Source of the DNA: Triplophysa rosa
Taxonomy: Eukaryota > Chordata > Actinopteri > Cypriniformes > Nemacheilidae
Length of the DNA: 64,000 nt
Assembly: GCF_024868665.1 (NCBI RefSeq)
Contig: NC_079912.1
Span: 19,902,986 to 19,966,985 of the forward strand
Direction: 5' to 3'
Shown here piece after piece: positions 50,901 through 64,000 of the stretch (positions are counted from its first letter, which is position 1; every line of letters begins with the position of its first letter). Position numbers and translations under genes: made by a program. Below the pieces are notes generated by a model that ran no database searches, was not told the DNA's origin, and saw nothing but the letters and a program-made list of their open reading frames with translations.

Positions 50901-52113
50901 TCAATTATTAACATTTCATTTATGAATGGCTTGAACATTTTCTATGAACTTCTTTTCACAGCCTGTGTGAATCCCATCAGCGCTGGAAGAATGTTGACGG
51001 ACAAACGCTGGCCTGTAAACTGGTGTTTAGTTACATTTCAAAATGACATTTTGGCAACTTTCTCTCCATTCGGCATCAGTATGAAATGCATCATCATGCT
51101 TGAATCATGTCAAGATCGGTTTGTGGGCATAAAAAATCTGTCGTCCTATTCTAGTTACCTCATGCGCGGAAATGCTATCATACATATAGACAAAACCATC
51201 TTCATCCTTTAAACAATAGAAAAACACTCTGGAAGCTGGAACAATACAAATGTGTTATACTGAACCGAAACTGGAAAATGTACATACTGTTAGACACAGT
51301 CACTGTTGTTTCATTATAATTGTGAACAGGAGTTCACTGAGATGTGAATTTGGAATCAGCTTTTAATATATATAGCCTATCTCATCATTGGAAATTTAAA
51401 ACTGTAGAGAAAAATAGTGCATGTGGTGTGGAAAAAAGACGAAAGTTATATGATACGATACTTAAAAATGCCTACGTGTCAAAAGACTTACAGAAACGGT
51501 TATAAAATCACATCATTTTAACATCAACATGAAGTCGTGTTAATATTACGATTAGGGCTACGGGAAATTATTTGGAATGTTTGAAATCTGAAGTATAGAC
51601 CAAATTTCAGATTACAATGAAATAGCTGACATCAAAATAATGAATATCAAAGGCAGGAGAAGGTGGAAGGAGATATTCTGCATCAGGACATACGTTGAAA
51701 AGTTGAACAAAGTTCTGGAAAACCAAAAGTTCTTGATAGAAATAAAACGGTAAAGACTCCATCCATTCGAAAAGTGTCTAATGATCCCCAAGCAACTGAG
51801 AGTGAAAGGTGGACATTTGTAAACCAGATCTTCATTTTGTGGATCAGCATATTGTGTTGTGCTTTATTTTATTTGAACACACTCTCCTTAATGTCCTTTT
51901 CTGTTTCGATGAAACCTAATCCTTTCTGTAATGATCTTCTGTGACGCGACCCCCTGAGATGTATTCAAATTGATCAGTGACATTTTAAGGAGTTCTGAAC
52001 TTTGAATAATGTTCTGACAAAACTATCTGTCAAACTTTCGAAATCAATTTGAAGACATCTCTAGTTTGTTTTGTAACTGGTCAAGGCATCTGCTGGGGTT
52101 GATTCTCTCTGCG
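47941..52113. other. Intergenic between dcakd and fam171a2
   Basis: No supported gene. ORFs at 50171-50461 (96 codons) and 50898-51212 (104 codons), both plus, were examined. They have no recognised motif and lie near what may be the fam171a2 3' region. A TTTATT at 51863-51868 (AATAAA on minus), about 250 nt past the fam171a2 stop, is a plausible poly(A) signal. Confidence 0.4.
49431..49667. mobile_element. Hairpin MITE with CCCGGTTTCACAGAC ends
   Basis: CCCTGGTTTCACAGAC pairs with GTCTGTGAAACCGGG. Inner GGCTTAAG and CTTAAGC motifs also pair. 237 bp, non-coding. A diverged relative lies near 905-1135. Confidence 0.75.
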
Positions 52114-57440
<5,327 letters not shown>

Positions 57441-58600
57441 CTTCAAAGCTACATCGCTTTTTCCAGCTCGCTAGCCGTATGTGTCAGTGTGTGTGTTTTT
57501 AGACACGGTCGCCAGCATCCTTCTGCGTGTGTTGCGTGATGCTCGATCTCATCACGGTCTCTTTGTCAGAGGAAAAACAGCGGACCCTTGTGGTCAAATT
57601 CGACGATACATGAAAACACTTATTGTGATCAAAATGTATTTAGTGCACACTCTTATTTGATGAATTTGTCTCAGTCATGGTGTCTCGGTCTCTAATTATT
57701 ACGTTTTGTACGTCTTATGTTGTAAAATAGCAATACAATGTTATTTTAGTGCACACTCTTGTTTGGTGCATTTGTTTAAAAACCGTTTGTCTCAGTTCTT
57801 GCTCCTTGGACTTTTTTCTAACGTTTTGTAATGTTGTTGTCTTGTGTTGTAAATGAGCAATAAAACGTAAATTAAACGTCTACGCGTACTGTATAAGATG
57901 TGCATTTTGTTTGTATCTAACATATCTGTCTAATTCTGCGATAAACTCTAATCTAATAATACATCGTTTGTTAAAGTAAACTAAGCAATACCGAACTTTT
58001 CCTTCACAAGTGATATGTGTGTATTTTTGATCGCCAGCAGTAGGGAAGAGTTCTTGGTGGAATGCTGCAGAACAATGATGCTGCTATTCGTCCCTAGGTG
58101 GCGCCAGAGAGTTCGTATATTTGTTATTCTGACGTTGCTTCATCACGAGTAAATGAATTAGTATTATTAAGGGGGTCAAGCACTCGTAGAACAGTCTACA
58201 TTACGAGACCTTCATATATAAAGGAACGGACTGATAAAACTGAGGTGTAAAATCAAAGACAGCCCTGCTCTAAATAGGTCAGTTGAGCAGTTTTCTTGTA
58301 AAGTCAAAGGCACGTGGGTCGAGGATGTGGGTGTTCTCCCCCCATTTCCATAGAAATCCTGAAGAATCCCAAATCTTAAACAGGATTAAACCCAACACAG
58401 ATTTGTGATCATGAATTCAAATCATTCTAGCCTATATGTATAGAAATTGATATTTTAATACGGCGGGGGTGATTTTACACAATTTGAATATTTAAAATAA
58501 AAATGTTTGTTTAAACATTGAAATACTCCGCATCCCACACCCAAGCACCAAACTGTAAGCTATTTCAATGCCGCCTCTGTGTAATATTTGACGAACAGCG
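57441..58600. other. Head-to-head interval between fam171a2 and cpt1
   Basis: About 1.4 kb separates the fam171a2 start codon from the cpt1 first exon, which are divergently transcribed. No gene is seen. Sequence at 57640-57860 repeats itself: TTTAGTGCACACTCTTGTTTG follows TTTAGTGCACACTCTTATTTG about 110 bp earlier, a short diverged tandem duplication. Confidence 0.45.
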
Positions 58601-58850
58601 GCGACGCCCAATCAGAGCAGCGTTTCCAGTTCCTCGCGGCGCATTCTATGCGATTATTTGCAAACTCGCCTGTCAGGTTCTTCCACAGTCCTTCAACACC
58701 CTCAGCGCCCATTGGTCAGACTTGTTAACGTCACCGACTCCCGGCCAATCAGGGCGCACTTCCGAGCCGCTTGTTAATTCCCGCCCTCCCGCCGTATCTG
58801 TTACATTCTTTCGCACTTTGAAGCAAATGTACTTTGTATCAGTTCCGTTC
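58601..58850 (+). promoter_or_regulatory. cpt1 promoter region with three CCAAT boxes
   Basis: The stretch is locally GC-rich. It holds CCAAT at 58608-58612, ATTGG (CCAAT on minus) at 58711-58715 and CCAAT at 58745-58749, each in the CCAATCAG / CTGATTGG-like context recognised by NF-Y. It lies directly upstream of the non-coding first exon. No TATA box is apparent. Confidence 0.5.
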
Positions 58851-59026
58851 TATTGAATCGTTCCGTTCTTAGGCGATCTGCGTTTCATATCGGCATGAGT
58901 ACATTATTGGGTTATTTATCTATTTAATGTATGTGTTCCTGAAGATCAGGAGGAAGGAAAAGCATCTTCGTCACTTTGTTCCCGTCATCAGGGCATCAGC
59001 GCACCAGTAACCACAGTAAACAGCAG
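58851..59026 (+). other. Probable cpt1 non-coding first exon
   Basis: A strong donor, CAGCAG then GTAAGATG, defines the right edge at 59026. The left edge is not visible. The next acceptor, CTCTGTCTAG (ending 60518), lies two bases before the cpt1 ATG, so this exon would be 5' UTR, as in mammalian CPT1A. Confidence 0.5.
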
Positions 59027-59105
59027 GTAAGATGCGATGCTTTCTTGCGGTCGCTGTAATGCTCGTGTGATGGATGCTGATCGCGGGTATGCTGTACCGG
59101 AGGCT

Positions 59106-59138
59106 GTGGATGGATGGATGGATGGATGGATGGATGGA
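59106..59138. repeat. (TGGA)n microsatellite
   Basis: Eight TGGA units in cpt1 intron 1. Confidence 0.95.
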
Positions 59139-60520
59139 AATGTGTGTGTTTGTCCATGCTGACTGCAGTTCTGCATTTTGCAGCTGTTTGCTAGTCGGCA
59201 AGCGTTTATTGGCCTTGGTTACAGTAATAGATGGTGATACGCGTCAATGACTGTTATTCGCTGACATTCGACATCATCTTCATACATTTGGATTATTTTG
59301 TTCTTTTACATTTAAATAACCACTGTTTGTATTACAATCCTTATAAAGCTGTAGGCTTATTTAGGTCGTGTCTGTGTGTGTTGTTTTGGTGTGTGTGTGT
59401 GTGTGTTTTTCCCCGCCAGATATTTGATCTGTTCTGATAACGTCGATCAGTTTATGATGAACTGTGGTGTTATTCAATATTATTACCTTTCGTTATGTTG
59501 ACAAGCACGCATACTCGTTTGACACCTGTCCCGTACGGCTTTGAGATCTTTTTTTTGTTGCAATTATTTAAACATTTTTTGTATCCTTATTTCGACTGAA
59601 TACAGAACAGTGTTTTACTACATCATTTATGACTGAATTTAATGGGTTATTTTAAATTAGGTTAAAGTTCATTTTATGGGTCGCCCTCTTCAGGGCGCTT
59701 TTCAAAGTGCATTTGATGGTCCGGTCCTCGTTTACACACACACGATAACCGTCACAGTGTTGACATATCTGAATGCTCGAACCATTCTAAAATGAGTGAT
59801 TATTAGGATTATTTACATGTATGTGCATGTAATCATATAAATATATAATACATGTGTTCTATGAATTTAATCGTTTTTTTGTTTATATACTTTTTCACTT
59901 TTGCGATGTTAAACTTTATGAAGTATATTTTGTATATGCACGTGTAAACGTGTTGGAATGTACATAATGTTTCTAATTCTTTGGTATGTAAAGATTCCTG
60001 TACCATAAGCTACTTATTACTGACATCTGCAATCTTTATAAATACTGTAACAAACTGTCACATTGGCAGATATGAAAGAACGGCTTGCACTTGGTTGCTA
60101 TAACAACACTGTTGCCATAGATACACCTTGTCTGGATGTAGAAGGCGAGAAAGATATATATTGATATAGTCTGTCTGGTCAAAGGAACACATGATATGGC
60201 TTTATAAAGGGAAAGGGCCTGAAAGTATAATGAGGTGGAAAGTTTGAACCTGTAGTGCCTCTCTTATGTCTGTTGATCGCATTTATAAGCGTAAAAGGAA
60301 ACCGTACCAGAAACGTCTGTGTCAGCATTCAGTGCTTTTCTCTTAATGGATACTGCAAAATGTAAAGCATGTCGATTTATAATAGATGGTGATCAACAGT
60401 GCAGCAAACATACGGTACGTGAGGCTGAATGGGGAGGTGGGCCGGTTCTGTGTTGAATGTGTACTACTACACGCACAAAACATGTGATGCAATGAAACTT
60501 GATTCTCGCTCTGTCTAGAA
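59139..60520. other. cpt1 first intron
   Basis: AT-rich intronic sequence without ORFs or obvious transposon edges; a short GT run lies at 59389-59404. Confidence 0.45.
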
Positions 60521-63348
<2,828 letters not shown>

Positions 63349-63837
63349 GTGAGTCCATGCACATGACAGTGCTGACAGATGTATCGCCTAAACCTGCTTC
63401 TGTCACCCCGAGCCGTTGCAGATTGATCGCTGGGATTGTTTTAGCTGTGCATTGAACTTTGTTAGGTCATAGATGAGCGATGCAGATTTCTCCCCAGAAG
63501 TGAAGTGAATTCATTATTTATACAGCTAAGCAAAGTGTGTGTTGTGTATTTGTGTACTAAAGTTCAGTGTGTTCTAATGTTTACAAAGTGACGCTGCCTT
63601 CTTCTAGTTCACACAGATCATTTATTGAAACGAAGATGCTAAAATGTGTTCTTCGGAAATCATAATAACATTTCAAAAGCCAACTGGAATAAAACCTACA
63701 AAATGATAGACAGTGACTGATTTAACATAAGTGAATGTAATTGTGTGTGAAGGTGTGTCATTGTGTTGGAGGACAAATGTATCTGCTTTAACCTTCTGTT
63801 ACACCTGCAGATTCTGCTCATTTGACGCTGGTTTCCT

Positions 63838-64000
<163 letters not shown>

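Noticed and set aside
50171..51212. 96- and 104-codon plus ORFs as a possible small gene
   Set aside because: No motif; I could not link them with convincing splice sites.

Overview
This is vertebrate nuclear DNA, most likely from a teleost fish and probably a cyprinid or close relative. Coding exons are short and separated by AT-rich introns with GT-AG borders. Hairpin transposons of the fish type, (CT)n/(GT)n microsatellites and fish-specific gene families (finTRIM, intronless UGT5-type UGT) are all present. The species assignment is inference. The gene set c1ql1, dcakd, fam171a2 and a ramp2-like gene corresponds to genes found together on human 17q21.31, so this looks like a rearranged, repeat-filled version of that region.

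Layout. 1-4 kb: a single-exon finTRIM-like RING/B-box gene (+) followed by two small DNA transposons. 4-8.4 kb: no gene seen. 8.4-12 kb: an apparently perfect 1,669-bp inverted repeat around a 205-bp (TC)n-containing spacer, with truncated LINE copies in both arms. 14.1-18.4 kb: a six-exon RAMP gene (+) whose N-terminal linker is built from very short phase-1 exons, one of them duplicated. 19.6-20.4 kb: a 747-bp hairpin element. 20.8-22.4 kb: an intronless UDP-glycosyltransferase (-). 28.3-30.2 kb: c1ql1 (+, two exons). 31.5-38.8 kb: a transposon graveyard with nested and abutting hAT elements, several bounded by 8-bp target duplications. 44.1-47.2 kb: dcakd (-, four coding exons), with a SINE in intron 3 that is itself split by a Tc1-like element. 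52.1-57.4 kb: fam171a2 (-, eight exons). 58.6-64 kb: the promoter and 5' part of a carnitine palmitoyltransferase 1 gene (+) that runs off the window inside a long (CT)n tract.

The genes do not form one pathway. RAMP is a GPCR accessory protein. C1ql1 is a secreted synaptic C1q-family ligand. Dcakd is a dephospho-CoA-kinase-like protein. Cpt1 uses acyl-CoA at the mitochondrial outer membrane. UGT glycosylates lipophilic compounds in the ER. Fam171a2 is a single-pass membrane protein. Exon coordinates for ramp, c1ql1, dcakd, fam171a2 and cpt1 were worked out by hand from splice motifs, and reading frame is maintained across every junction. I found no convincing new multi-gene system. The strongest oddities are the perfect palindrome, the RAMP mini-exon array, the finTRIM with altered zinc ligands, and microsatellites that double as splice polypyrimidine tracts.
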